A stretch of 64,000 nucleotides of DNA from the NCBI GenBank assembly GCA_009885105.1, contig VFLI01000002.1, forward strand, positions 34,889-98,888, in the 5' to 3' direction. How positions within the stretch are numbered: position 1 is the first letter of the stretch; each line of letters begins with the position of its first letter. Source of the DNA: Spirochaetia bacterium. Its GTDB lineage: Bacteria; Spirochaetota; Leptospiria; Leptospirales; Leptonemataceae. The notes under the pieces are model-generated. The model saw nothing but the letters and a program-made list of their open reading frames with translations, searched no databases and was not told the DNA's origin. A program made the position numbers and the translations under genes. This document shows positions 8,214-17,480 of the stretch, in pieces.

Positions 8214-10184
8214 CTACGGCGTAACCAGCGACACACCGCTGATATCGGGAATCTGTTTTAGCGCTCCGAACGCGTCCGCGACTTTTCCAGACTTCGTCGT
8301 GCTCGTCATGGAAGTCGCCGCGTCTCCGCCGTTCAGAATAGCGTTGACCACATCCGTATAGGTATAAAGCGGGTTTCGCGCGCGGATCATGGTCGCAATC
8401 CCGGCGACATGAGGCGATGCCATGGAGGTTCCATTCAATACTCCGTAGGCGGTATTCGAAATTTGTTTGCCGGTTACGGAAAGTGTGCTCAGACTCGCGC
8501 CGTCGCCCGAGTTATTTGTAGTGGCGTCCGTTTGCATAAGAAATCCGATGGCGCATGTCGAAGTCATGCATCCAGAAGAGGTTATGTCAAAAGTTTTATA
8601 CTCATAATACTGAGCTGTGTTCGCCAGCCCGGAGTATGACACAATCTGAGTTCCGGACGAGAATGGATCCCCTCCGGTGGATTTGTAATTCACATTGAGA
8701 TTGTCGGTCGCGTCTTTCAGGCCGTACCATACATAGAAATTCAAGGACACATAGTCGTAACCGGACATGCCTGATAAATTCAGATCCTTATAAACTTTGT
8801 CTGTGCGACTGTTGCCCACGCTCCCGCTGCCCATCGAACACCAGGTTGTCCCCGCTGCGGATCCCGGGTTTCCCATCTGTGCGATGGTTCCATAGCCATG
8901 AAATCCACCGAAGTTGCACAATTGATAAGACCAGTAATTGGATGGTGATGTTGTCCAGCCGGAAGAAAAACTGTCGCTGACAGTTGTAACGGTCAGATAT
9001 GTGCTCAGAACGTTCGTTCCCGGGGCGCCGATATCTACTTTCCGGCTGGCGGCTGTGCCGTTCGTGTCACGGTCTGAAAAAGACGCGATGCTGTACGCCT
9101 GGTCCACCGCGGCCACGCAGATAATATTCGCATCCGGGTAGTCGCAGGGATAGCTGGATACCGTGTTGTGATCGTATGTAGAATTTCCCGCTGAAATTAC
9201 AACGACCACGTCGTTGGTTACAGTCGTGTCAAGAGCGAGATCGAAGGCGTCGCCCAGGGAACCGCCGGGGCCGCCCAGCGACATATTAACAATTTTCGCG
9301 TTTCCGTTTCCAGCGCCAGTCGCCGTCGCCCAGTTCAGGCCTTCAATAATATCAGCGGTGGAACCAGATCCGTTCGCGCCCATGACGCGTACAGCAAGAA
9401 TTTTCGCAGTCCAGCAGACGCCCGTCGTGCCCTTGCTGTTGTTTCCAATCGCTCCAATTGTCCCGGCGACATGTGTCCCGTGTCCGTTGGGATCGATAGG
9501 ATCGGCGTCTCCCGCGCCCACGAAATCACAACCAACACTGCCGGTCCCCACCGGGCAGGTATAGGTGCCTGTCGCCATGTTTGTGGACAGGTCCTCGTGG
9601 TTGTAATTCACACCGCTGTCGATCACAGCCACAACCACGGATGTACAATTTGTAATGGTATTCCAGGCAGTCTCCGCATCCATATCCAGGCCGGAGGTGC
9701 CGGGATTGTTTGTGGAATAAGCCGGACTGGTGATTGTCTGTGCCGTATTTTTCAAGCCCCACAACTGCCCATAACTTGTGTCATTGGGGGCAACGTTTAT
9801 ATGGTAGATATAATTGGGCTGCACAAATTCCACGGACGGATCGGATGAAATATCCGCTATTGCCTCCTGAACGCTCTGTCCTTCGCGCAACTTTGCCAGG
9901 TGCAGCGGTCCTCTGTGATGCGGCATGTGCTGGATATCCCTGACGACGCCGGCCGTCATTCTGTGGGTGTAATAAGGGGCGGACGACGGGTTCACATGAT
10001 TCTTATACTGGATCAGCACTTCGCCCGGAACAAACTCAATACTGGGTCGGACTCCCGACAGCCTTTGCTGGTTGAAATTCTCAACATTGGGATCCGCATA
10101 CAACGCCGCGAATGTTATCATAGCGCCGATGAATACTTTTATTGCAAGGGATTGATCCGAGATTTTTTTCCAAATTGTTTTCAT
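8214..10184 (-). CDS. secreted subtilisin-like serine protease
   Basis: The 656-residue precursor has a signal peptide (about 1-30), a propeptide ending near VQPNYIYHIN (about 50-130) and a subtilase domain. Its triad is D189 (VAVIDSG), H235 (NGHGTHVAG) and S587 (NGTSMASPHVAG); the oxyanion Asn lies in VISAGNS. The catalytic domain is interrupted between about 400 and 575 by a cysteine-containing beta-rich insertion (from SDSFSSGW to SLSTLSVTG), looking like a MAM- or jelly-roll-type module, which may bind substrates. A ribosome site is weak. It lies 36 bases downstream of the repeat lipoprotein and is probably cotranscribed. The product is expected to be exported and degrade or process extracellular proteins. 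Confidence 0.93.
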   Translation of the reverse strand: MKTIWKKISDQSLAIKVFIGAMITFAALYADPNVENFNQQRLSGVRPSIEFVPGEVLIQYKNHVNPSSAPYYTHRMTAGVVRDIQHMPHHRGPLHLAKLREGQSVQEAIADISSDPSVEFVQPNYIYHINVAPNDTSYGQLWGLKNTAQTITSPAYSTNNPGTSGLDMDAETAWNTITNCTSVVVAVIDSGVNYNHEDLSTNMATGTYTCPVGTGSVGCDFVGAGDADPIDPNGHGTHVAGTIGAIGNNSKGTTGVCWTAKILAVRVMGANGSGSTADIIEGLNWATATGAGNGNAKIVNMSLGGPGGSLGDAFDLALDTTVTNDVVVVISAGNSTYDHNTVSSYPCDYPDANIICVAAVDQAYSIASFSDRDTNGTAASRKVDIGAPGTNVLSTYLTVTTVSDSFSSGWTTSPSNYWSYQLCNFGGFHGYGTIAQMGNPGSAAGTTWCSMGSGSVGNSRTDKVYKDLNLSGMSGYDYVSLNFYVWYGLKDATDNLNVNYKSTGGDPFSSGTQIVSYSGLANTAQYYEYKTFDITSSGCMTSTCAIGFLMQTDATTNNSGDGASLSTLSVTGKQISNTAYGVLNGTSMASPHVAGIATMIRARNPLYTYTDVVNAILNGGDAATSMTSTTKSGKVADAFGALKQIPDISGVSLVTP

Positions 10185-10205
10185 AAAGCTGCCTTTTTTT
10201 CCATT

Positions 10206-10233
10206 CTATGGTGTTACAAACTATGGTGTTACA
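10206..10233. repeat. 13-bp direct repeat over the lipoprotein stop codon
   Basis: CTATGGTGTTACA occurs at 10206-10218 and again at 10221-10233. On the minus strand it duplicates the last codons and stop (V-T-P-stop) of the upstream repeat lipoprotein, giving two tandem in-frame stops. It looks like a small slippage duplication in the gap before the subtilase gene. Confidence 0.5.
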
Positions 10234-11363
10234 CTGAACTCAGACGATAAAGTCGCGCCGGACGCACCTGCCGGGCGGATTGAGCTGTAAGGCTGAACCT
10301 TAGCGTAGTATGTGCAGCCCGCTGTCCGGCCTGAGATCACGCCCGTTGTTGTGGAAGTGGTGTTCGGAATATCCTTCACTCCCGGACTCGACACTGTCAC
10401 TCCTGGTGAGACGTCGAAATAAATCCTGTGGCCTCCGCCGGTCGCGTTCCGCACGTCATAAGAACGGTTGGCTGTCCATGACATCGTTATTGTCGTAGCG
10501 CCGGCACAGGACATGCAGCCCGTGCAGGCGATCGCCACGTTTGTCACGTTTCCGTTGGCGAGATTTCCCGATCCATTCGTGACATTGCAGGATAGGTTCG
10601 CGTATGTTTCTGAGGAGACAGTCACGCTGTAAGCGGACAGATCGTTTTGCGCCGGGAATGTAAAATTGAACGAACCGCTGCTGCTCACTGTCTGCGTGTT
10701 GGCTGCATTGTTTTGCACCTGTATCGTTTGATCCGAACACAGTCCCGTGACCGTTCCGCCGACAGTGAATGTGTTAAAAGCGCAACTGACAGTGACATTC
10801 GTTACATTCGCGCCGGCGATCGTGCCGCTTCCATTTGTCACAGAGCATGTTTTGCCGATGCCGGGGACGACACTGCCGCCCGATACAGTCACGGCGTACG
10901 TAGAGCCATCGTTCAGCGTCCAGTCAAAATTCGGATCGGCAAAAGTGATCGTATCATTGCTTCCGCCGTTCATCAGGAGAGTGAACGATTCGCCCGAAAG
11001 AAGGCCGGTCACCGCGCCGGAAACGTGGTACGGATTTGTTGTACATGTTATCGTAACGTTCGATATATTGGCGCCCGAAACTGTCTGTGTTCCATTGGTG
11101 ACTCCGCAAGTCTGATTCAGGCCGGACGGATTTTGATTCACAACGACAACCATATTCGTTCCATTCGCCACAGCCTGCGTGAAGCTGAACGACGTGGCGC
11201 CGGAAGGCCCGGCCGGAGGCGGATTGTTGTATGTCAGCGCCTCTCCCGTATTGTTGAGTTTTATCTGCAGGCCGTTTCCATTCAAGCCTGTGTAGTTACC
11301 GCTGATCGTGTAGAAATCCGGGGAGCAAATCACATTTACTGTAATATTCGCACCGCCAGCCAC
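10221..11363 (-). pseudogene. repeat lipoprotein, C-terminal part (after frameshift)
   Basis: This frame carries the later repeats of the lipoprotein that begins at 11971. Each repeat is about 80-95 residues of the pattern V-x-G-T-V-T-G-L, an N-N-G strand, a Y-x-V-T-V strand, C-x-V-T-N-G-S-G and finally N-V-T-N-V-x-V-x-C. The repeated cysteines probably pair within each repeat. The last 100 residues form a fibronectin-III-like module (from ATTITMSW to SSEFSVTP). The listed start is an internal GTG: the same frame is open upstream and joins the preceding part if one G is added near 11434-11441. It is an extracellular beta-sandwich surface protein; ligand unknown. Confidence 0.7.
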
Positions 11364-11416
11364 ACCGGTATTTCCAGATGGTGTGCAGGTTTGCGCCGGT
11401 GAAGCCGGCTGAGTTT

Positions 11417-11971
11417 TTACAGTGACATTGTAACCCGCCCCGACAGGACCTGTGTGGAGAAACTGCCTGTTTTTGGCGAATCCCCGGGAGCGGCCCCCGT
11501 GCCCGTAACCGTAAGATTGTTTGTACCGTTATTTTGAAAAACAACAGCTGATCCGGTAAAAAGCGGTCCGGTCACACTCACACTCAAAAGTCTGGTGGTT
11601 GTGCTGCAGGCGACCGCCACATTTGTCACGTTCGACGAGGCCAGGGTCCCCGAATTTGCAGACGCCATACAATTTGTGCCGGTGGCCGCCGTCGTGAGAA
11701 CAGAATACGAAGCGCTTTCATTCAGTTTGGTCGTGAAAGTGAAAGACGAATTGGTGGAAACCAACACAGTCTCCGATCCGTTCAGCTGAATCGTAACATT
11801 TTGCCCGCCACTCAAACCCGTAACGGTTCCCCCGACTGTGTAGGTGGGCGCTGGCGGAGTTGGACCAAGACCTAAAATGACGAGCCAGCTCATATCCGGA
11901 CCCTTGGTTCCGGGGCAGGCCGCAAGGTTTAGTAGTGCTGTTAAGAATATGATTTTATGAAATTGTTTCAT
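11417..11971 (-). pseudogene. repeat lipoprotein, N-terminal part (frameshifted)
   Basis: A signal peptide with lipobox LNLAAC starts at ATG 11971, and the lipidated cysteine is residue 19. Two copies of the roughly 85-residue V-T-G-L...N-V-T-N-V-x-V-x-C repeat follow. The second copy is cut off: after STQVLSG the frame runs into GRVTMSL and a stop. The -1 alternative continues the expected text (YNVTVKTQPASPAQTC) directly into the downstream frame. The break coincides with a GGGGCGGG tract (11434-11441 on the plus strand as CCCGCCCC), typical of slippage or a sequencing indel. With the frame restored the gene would span 10221-11971, about 580 residues, cotranscribed with the subtilase. Confidence 0.7.
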
Positions 11972-12302
11972 TATTTTGCGTCCCCTGCGCTTTATCGTGT
12001 ATCTTTACTATGAAGATGGGCGCGGTTTTTTCCTAAAAAAAATTGTAGAAACCAATTTTTTCTACATTAATAAAATAAATCAACTTATTTTATTAATTTG
12101 CTCGAAAAAAAATAGTCGCCAAAATCTACTTTATTGAGGGTGAAAGGGGGCCTATATGAGACATAATCCGGCCATTGTGCGTTCTACCCAGATCTGCTCA
12201 ATGCTCCTCGGAAGGTGTTTGGATTTTAGTTGTCCGCGGACCATCTTCCGGCGCCTCTGCGCCGATCAGCAAGGAATCCGAGGTCCACCTGTATACGCTA
12301 AC
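11972..12302. other. 331-base AT-rich gap with no gene
   Basis: Between the divergently placed ends of the lipoprotein (starting at 11971, minus) and the next exported protein (ending at 12303, minus) I find no convincing coding frame. The stretch from 12030 to 12120 is strongly AT-rich compared with its surroundings. It holds two adjacent inverted repeats (separate entry), which precede the lipoprotein-subtilase operon. The other half (12121-12302) looks like unstructured intergenic DNA. Confidence 0.6.
12045..12097. repeat. tandem AT-rich inverted repeats upstream of the lipoprotein-subtilase operon
   Basis: A 7-bp inverted repeat, GTAGAAA (12045-12051) against TTTCTAC (12059-12065), is followed at once by a perfect 13-bp inverted repeat with arms 12066-12078 and 12085-12097 (ATTAATAAAATAA type) and a 6-base loop. 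Together they lie 75-125 bases before the lipoprotein ATG. They could be operator sites or a terminator/attenuator for minus-strand transcription from the upstream exported-protein gene. Confidence 0.6.
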
Positions 12303-13070
12303 CTACAGGTTTATCTGCCACTCGTTCTGTTTGAGTTTGAACTGATAATAGCCGGCAATCATCATGTCCATGGAATACAAAGCTGTGCGCAGATTCTGAT
12401 AAACAAGACGCATTGCCTTAATCTGAATTTCAGGAGCCGTGTTGGTCAGATTTTCCATCAGTCTGAAATTATGACGGCGAGTTTCCAGTTCCAGAGCCTG
12501 AACATTCTGGGCATACAGCCGAATCAATTTTCTGGTGTACTGATCCGGATTGTACACGCTTCGTATCATGGAATCCAGAACGAGACAATTCATCTGCTGT
12601 TTGTCATCATAGTGCAGACTCAAAATGATCTTAGAATTTACAAAAACGCCGTCCCCCCAGGCGCCCGGAACATCTTCAATAATAATTTCATGGTAGCGCG
12701 AAAGCTGGGGATACAGAGTAATAAGAGCCAGATGCTTTTTCTCTACTTCCCCCATTGCGGTTTTTACATTCTGAATTTCAATTAAGAGAAGTCTGCGGAT
12801 TTCACGCCAGTATTCCACTTCCTGGGGATTGTTGCCGTCGCTGCCCATCGATGATGTGTTCTGGAGCACCGGAGAATCTGTGGAGTTGAGTTTTAGCAGC
12901 TCGGGATTGGTGCATTTGCGAAGTACGTCCGTTGGCTCCCTGAGTCGAACGCTTGTGTTTGCCGCCGGCGTTCCGCCGGAAGGCGTCTGAGCCTGCAGGG
13001 TCGCCGCGAAAAGTGCGATACCCGCAATTGCGGACATTGCAGCTGGAATAATATCAGACGGTCGTTTCAT
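12303..13070 (-). CDS. exported protein of unknown function
   Basis: The 255-residue product has a signal peptide (MKRPSD, then a hydrophobic run to about residue 27, cleavage after LQAQ). A Ser/Thr/Asn-rich linker follows, then a mainly alpha-helical body with many charged residues (EVEYWREIRRLLLIEI; NVQALELETRRHNFRLME). One pair of cysteines is visible (KCTN and MNCLV). No enzymatic motif or repeat is apparent and I do not recognise the family. It is probably periplasmic. The ATG at 13070 is preceded by AGGAG (CAGGAGAATTTCGCC), supporting the start. Confidence 0.7.
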   Translation of the reverse strand: MKRPSDIIPAAMSAIAGIALFAATLQAQTPSGGTPAANTSVRLREPTDVLRKCTNPELLKLNSTDSPVLQNTSSMGSDGNNPQEVEYWREIRRLLLIEIQNVKTAMGEVEKKHLALITLYPQLSRYHEIIIEDVPGAWGDGVFVNSKIILSLHYDDKQQMNCLVLDSMIRSVYNPDQYTRKLIRLYAQNVQALELETRRHNFRLMENLTNTAPEIQIKAMRLVYQNLRTALYSMDMMIAGYYQFKLKQNEWQINL

Positions 13071-13210
13071 GGCGAAATTCTCCTGTATGACTTATTCGGT
13101 TCTAGCACTTAAGATATTTAAGGGCAAGTAAAAAAAAATTCAAAAACAGGTTTTCTATGAGTCCGGGCCCATAGTGGAAGCATTTATGCGACATAATCAG
13201 GAGAGCGGCT

Positions 13211-13600
13211 TCATTCCTGATTGGCGCTCAGGCCCACCGGAACAGGTTTGCAGGAGCGGATCACTGAAGTGTACATGTAGGACAGAACTGTAAAACTTGT
13301 ATTCGGACGCAGATCACAGGGAGTCAGAAGCAGCGCGACAAAACATCCGTCAATGCTGTCTTTGTTGTAATGCGGCTTGTCCAGTTCATTGGGGATTACA
13401 AAATCCTGGGCATACAGAGCAGCATTTGCATTGTCCGGACACAGAACCATGTTGATTCCCACAGCGGCGCGGAGCATTGCCTTGGCCTGCCCCCTGTTGA
13501 TTATTTTGCCGTGATAAACCAATTCCAGTTCTTTGTCTCCCATTTGACCGCAGAAAAGACCCAGAAGGCTCAAAAGGAAAAACAGGGCGTAATTCTTCAT
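13211..13600 (-). CDS. small lipoprotein of unknown function
   Basis: Starting at ATG 13600, the 129-residue product begins MKNYALFFLLSLLGLFCG, a signal peptide with a loose lipobox (LGLFC) of the sort found in spirochaetes. The mature part is about 110 residues with three further cysteines (LCPDN, DGCFVALLLTPCD, SCKPV) and no recognisable domain. An in-frame upstream Met at 13639 would add 13 polar residues before the signal peptide and is less likely. The next gene upstream is divergent, so the 94 bases between 13600 and 13695 should hold both promoters. Confidence 0.6.
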   Translation of the reverse strand: MKNYALFFLLSLLGLFCGQMGDKELELVYHGKIINRGQAKAMLRAAVGINMVLCPDNANAALYAQDFVIPNELDKPHYNKDSIDGCFVALLLTPCDLRPNTSFTVLSYMYTSVIRSCKPVPVGLSANQE

Positions 13601-13694
13601 CCGTTTTCCAGAAATTCGAGGACCGCAATATTTCGCCACTTAGTTTTAGATTGCCAGCAACGGCCGGGCGTTCATTTTTCGACAGGGTTTTATT

Positions 13695-15827
13695 ATGAAT
13701 ACAAACAATTCCTGGAAACGTCGCATCCGATACGTGCTGATTGTTCTGATCATTCTGACAGCATGGATCTACGGAAGATCCTGGTGGGTAAAAAGAGTGC
13801 CCGCGCCGACGGCCGAACTGGCGCAGCAGGCTGCAAAGGTCCGTATTCTGCGGGACGAATGGGGCATCCCGCACATATTCGGAAAAACTGACGCAGACAC
13901 GGCATTCGGACTGGCCTACGCGCATGCCGAGGATGATTTTGCCACAATTCAGGAAACACTGGCATCCGGGCGCGGATCTCTCTCACTGCTGGAACTTTCA
14001 AAGAAGGGTATAGGAAACGATTACTATTCCGGGATGTTTCGTATACGCGAAGAGGGCGTTCGCGAGTACGAACGCCAGCTGTCGCCCGCCACTCGCGCTC
14101 TACTGGAAGGATACGCCAGAGGCTTGACCTACTATGCAATGAAGCATCCGAATGAAGCAGACGGAAGACTGATGCCTTACCGCGGCATTGACATTGCCAC
14201 AGGATTCGCGCACCGTCTTCCCATGTTTGAGGGACTGCTGCAGCAGATGCTGTCCCTTCGCGGCGAAAGTTTCAATCCGGAGGAAGTTGTTTTTATATCG
14301 CCGTCTTCCGCCTCTATGGGCAGCAATGCCCACGCTGTGGCGTCCGGAAGGTCGGCCGACAGAACGGCTCGGCTGAATGTAAATTCGCACCAGCCCTGGA
14401 CCGGCTCCGTCGCCTGGTATGAAGCTCATCTGCATTCGGAAGAAGGCTGGAATATGACCGGAGGTCTTTTTCCCGGAACGCCGCTGGTGCTGCTGGGTCA
14501 CAACGATCATCTGGGATGGGCGCATACCGTAAACCGGCCGGACCTGGTTGACACCTACAGGCTTGAAGTTGACCCGTCTGATGCCTCAAGGTACCGTGTC
14601 GACGGGCAGTGGCTGAAATTCGAAGAATGGGAATCTCCGATTTCGGTTGATCTGAAGCTGTTCACATTCACATATCATGCGCGCATGCGCGAAAGCATTT
14701 TCGGACCGGTGATGCAGACTGATAAAGGAACTTTTTCTTTCCGGGTGGCCGGACGCGGCCAGCTGATGAAAGCCGTTGAGCAGTGGTACAGGATGAACAA
14801 AGCGTCAAACTTTGGCCAGTGGCAGAACGCCATGCGAATGCAGGCGATTCCCATGTTTCACACGATCTACACCGATGCGCGCAATATATTTTATGTTCAT
14901 AACGGACTTCTGCCGCTGCGGCAGGACGGCTTTCAATACAGCGGCATCGTGCCGGGCAATACACGAAAATCACTCTGGACGCGCTATCTTCCCTACGATC
15001 AGCTTCCGAGCGTTTTAAATCCTCCTTCCGGTTTTGTACAGAACTGCAATTCCAGCCCCTATCGCACGACTACGGGCCCGGGCAATCCTGACCGGGCGCG
15101 TTTCTCGCCGAACTTTGGAATCAACGAACGCATGACCAACAGGGCGATCCGATCTCTGGAGCTGTTCGGCGGCGACACTTCCATTTCTATGGAAGAATTT
15201 TTCCAGTATAAATTTGACCGGCAGTATTCGCGTCGCGCGCCGATTTTTTCCGAAGCTGTCGACATTTTATTAACACAGTTTCAGCCGCGGTCGGAATTCG
15301 AGAAAGAAGGAATCCGTCTTCTAAAAAGCTGGGACGGCCGCGTTGATGATGATTCGCGGGCAGCCCTGCTTGCCATCCTCACCTGGCGGCCGATCTGGCG
15401 GTCGATTGAAATCGAGCTTTCAAAAAATCCGCCGGATCCCGTGATCACATTCCGCCGCGCGATGGAGTATCTCATCCGGCACTACGGTAAGCTGGATGTG
15501 CCTCTCTCTCAGGCGCAGAGATTGCGGCGGGGGAATGTGGATCTGCCCCTGGGCGGCGGACCCGATATTCTAAACGCTGTATATTTTACTGAAAAAGAAG
15601 GACGTCTTGAGGGCTGGGCCGGCGACTGTTACATCATCATAGTGGAATTCGCGCCCGACGGCGTGCGATCCTGGTCCCTGCACCAGTACGGAGAATCCAA
15701 TCATCCGGATTCAAAACACTATTCCGATCAGGCCTCTATGTTCACACAGCGGCTGATGAGAAAAACACTTCGCTCCGAAGCGAAAATCCGCGAACATTTG
15801 GAGAGGGAGTATCATCCAGGCGAGTGA
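13695..15827 (+). CDS. penicillin-acylase-family Ntn hydrolase
   Basis: The 710-residue precursor is an S45-type amidase. An N-terminal membrane segment (about 11-27) is followed by the alpha-chain start VRILRDEWGIPHIFG and FGLAYAHAEDD. The autocatalytic site is G209-S210 in SMGSNAHAV, which would expose Ser210 as nucleophile of the beta chain. Downstream landmarks are WYEAHLH, GTPLVLLGHNDHLGWAHTVN and NCNSSP. Members hydrolyse amides such as penicillins, cephalosporins or acyl-homoserine lactones; the substrate here cannot be predicted. All catalytic features look intact. It should be periplasmic or membrane-tethered. It converges on the PrsW-like gene. Confidence 0.9.
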   Translation: MNTNNSWKRRIRYVLIVLIILTAWIYGRSWWVKRVPAPTAELAQQAAKVRILRDEWGIPHIFGKTDADTAFGLAYAHAEDDFATIQETLASGRGSLSLLELSKKGIGNDYYSGMFRIREEGVREYERQLSPATRALLEGYARGLTYYAMKHPNEADGRLMPYRGIDIATGFAHRLPMFEGLLQQMLSLRGESFNPEEVVFISPSSASMGSNAHAVASGRSADRTARLNVNSHQPWTGSVAWYEAHLHSEEGWNMTGGLFPGTPLVLLGHNDHLGWAHTVNRPDLVDTYRLEVDPSDASRYRVDGQWLKFEEWESPISVDLKLFTFTYHARMRESIFGPVMQTDKGTFSFRVAGRGQLMKAVEQWYRMNKASNFGQWQNAMRMQAIPMFHTIYTDARNIFYVHNGLLPLRQDGFQYSGIVPGNTRKSLWTRYLPYDQLPSVLNPPSGFVQNCNSSPYRTTTGPGNPDRARFSPNFGINERMTNRAIRSLELFGGDTSISMEEFFQYKFDRQYSRRAPIFSEAVDILLTQFQPRSEFEKEGIRLLKSWDGRVDDDSRAALLAILTWRPIWRSIEIELSKNPPDPVITFRRAMEYLIRHYGKLDVPLSQAQRLRRGNVDLPLGGGPDILNAVYFTEKEGRLEGWAGDCYIIIVEFAPDGVRSWSLHQYGESNHPDSKHYSDQASMFTQRLMRKTLRSEAKIREHLEREYHPGE

Positions 15828-15857
15828 TGATAGTGCCCTCGAAGGGAGCGGCGAGCC

Positions 15858-17408
15858 TCATGCATCGCCGAATTCGCGGAAAAACATTACGGTTATCAGA
15901 ATAAAGCCAAGAGAACTGGCGACGGTTCTAAAAAATCCGGGGATCGGGCCGTAATCAGCGGCCAGCATCAGCTGCGCAATTCCGGCCGAAACAGCAAGCA
16001 CGATAACGAACACAGCGGAAAGCGGGAATTTCGGCCTTTCGAGTCTTCCGCCTTCGCGCAGCATGATGAAATACTGCCGTGACAGCCATATATAACCGAT
16101 CATTGCGAGAATGGAAGCGTCGCCCAGAATATCTGATTGGGTCAAAAAAAAGTCATACAGACCGTGCAGAAGTATCATGAGGCCGAAGGTCTGAAAAAAG
16201 ATTTCCCATTCGCTCCGTTTGAAGGCGTAAAATAAAGACGTTCCGCAGAAAGCGGTGAGCGTCATATGAAAAAAATTCGCGGTGAGAAATCTGCCCATCA
16301 CCGCTATGCCGCCCTGCATATTATAGTAGAGAACATTTTCTTCAATCGCAAATCCCAGCCCCACGATGGACATCAGAATCACTATTTTCAAGTGTTCCAT
16401 TTTTCTCAGAAAAGGAAACAGCGCCGCGGCGAATAGAAGCTTCAGAGTCTCCTCCCGCAGCCCCACACCCAGCACAAAATACAGCAAATCAATAATTACT
16501 GTTTTTTTAATTCGGCTGTACGGGAAATAATTTTCCTCAATCACAACGACTAAAATTGTAACATATGTGCTGGCCGCGCCCAGGAAAAGCGCCGGCAGTA
16601 TTAAAAGTTTTTCACGAAATTTCCACCGCCAGGCATTGCCGAGGTGGAGGCACAGTATGAGCCATCCGAATCCCGAAACAGCGGCTGCAAGCACATACTC
16701 CCACGAATACTTCTGAAATTGGCTGCGAAACAGCGGGAATGCCATTTTCTGATACTGTCCTTCTTTCAGAAAAAACTTGTAATGAAGCTCATCCCCCGCA
16801 GTCTGAAAGAACGCCGGATCACGCATGGCGGCGCAAAACTCGGTGTACAGCTCTGCGGACAATTGCGTCTCCAATATTTTTCTCCGCACTTCATCCGAGG
16901 GACGAAGCCGGTTGGATTTCTTGTAACATTCGAGCGCTTCAATGTTCTCATCCATGATCGCCAGCACATCGCCTGCATCGGCCAGCAGGAGTGAGTCAGA
17001 GGTCGTACCGACGGGATGGAAGCGCGCGCCGGTCTGGACCTTTGTTGTTCTATACAGAGTCCGCAGCCTGGATGACTGGCCGGACTGATCCATGAGCGCA
17101 AAAAGCTCTGCTTCCGATAAGAAGGAGGGCGTGTAACCTGGCATCGAGGGATCGGGGTTCTCTTTTCTTTGATGATTTCTTTCCCCTATCAGGATTTTCC
17201 AGGCCTGGCTGTCATTGATTTTGTATTTCAGATAAGCGCTGAGAAATTTTTCTCCGACAAAGTAATTTATTTGATAGAGTTCTCTGGATTTCTGTATACT
17301 ATCGATTTCTTTTTTTTGCAGCGACCACAGAACCGAAGATGCAAAAAAAACAGAAAAGATCAGAATAAACAGAAGAAAAAGCCGGCCCGGTCCGAATCGA
17401 TGTTGCAT
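15858..17408 (-). CDS. PrsW-family intramembrane protease with extracytoplasmic N-terminal domain
   Basis: The 516-residue protein starts with a signal-anchor (about 8-30). A roughly 200-residue soluble helical portion with TPR-like character (NIEALECYKKSNRLRPSDE) follows, then eight or so membrane helices. The membrane part carries PrsW/CAAX-protease-like motifs: LREETLKLLF (E-E-x-x-K), GLGFAIEENVLYY, a HMTLTAFCG helix and LLHGLYDFF. PrsW of Bacillus cleaves an anti-sigma factor at site 1; such a role here would be inference. No sigma or anti-sigma gene lies nearby. It is likely a single-gene transcription unit upstream of nothing obvious and downstream of the beta-barrel pair. Confidence 0.82.
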   Translation of the reverse strand: MQHRFGPGRLFLLFILIFSVFFASSVLWSLQKKEIDSIQKSRELYQINYFVGEKFLSAYLKYKINDSQAWKILIGERNHQRKENPDPSMPGYTPSFLSEAELFALMDQSGQSSRLRTLYRTTKVQTGARFHPVGTTSDSLLLADAGDVLAIMDENIEALECYKKSNRLRPSDEVRRKILETQLSAELYTEFCAAMRDPAFFQTAGDELHYKFFLKEGQYQKMAFPLFRSQFQKYSWEYVLAAAVSGFGWLILCLHLGNAWRWKFREKLLILPALFLGAASTYVTILVVVIEENYFPYSRIKKTVIIDLLYFVLGVGLREETLKLLFAAALFPFLRKMEHLKIVILMSIVGLGFAIEENVLYYNMQGGIAVMGRFLTANFFHMTLTAFCGTSLFYAFKRSEWEIFFQTFGLMILLHGLYDFFLTQSDILGDASILAMIGYIWLSRQYFIMLREGGRLERPKFPLSAVFVIVLAVSAGIAQLMLAADYGPIPGFFRTVASSLGFILITVMFFREFGDA

Positions 17409-17480
17409 ATGGTTTCAACTTTTCAGGAAAGCAAATTCAAAGCATCCCGTTTTTTCTGTCAATACAGTAATATATCTCCC

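Noticed and set aside
12156..12785. Plus-strand frame of 209 codons
   Set aside because: Antisense to the exported protein at 12303-13070, which has a signal peptide and ribosome site; the plus-strand translation has no recognisable features.
13142..13202. GCGACATAATCAGG near 13190 resembling GAGACATAATCCGG near 12155
   Set aside because: Only about ten shared bases; too short to call a repeat.
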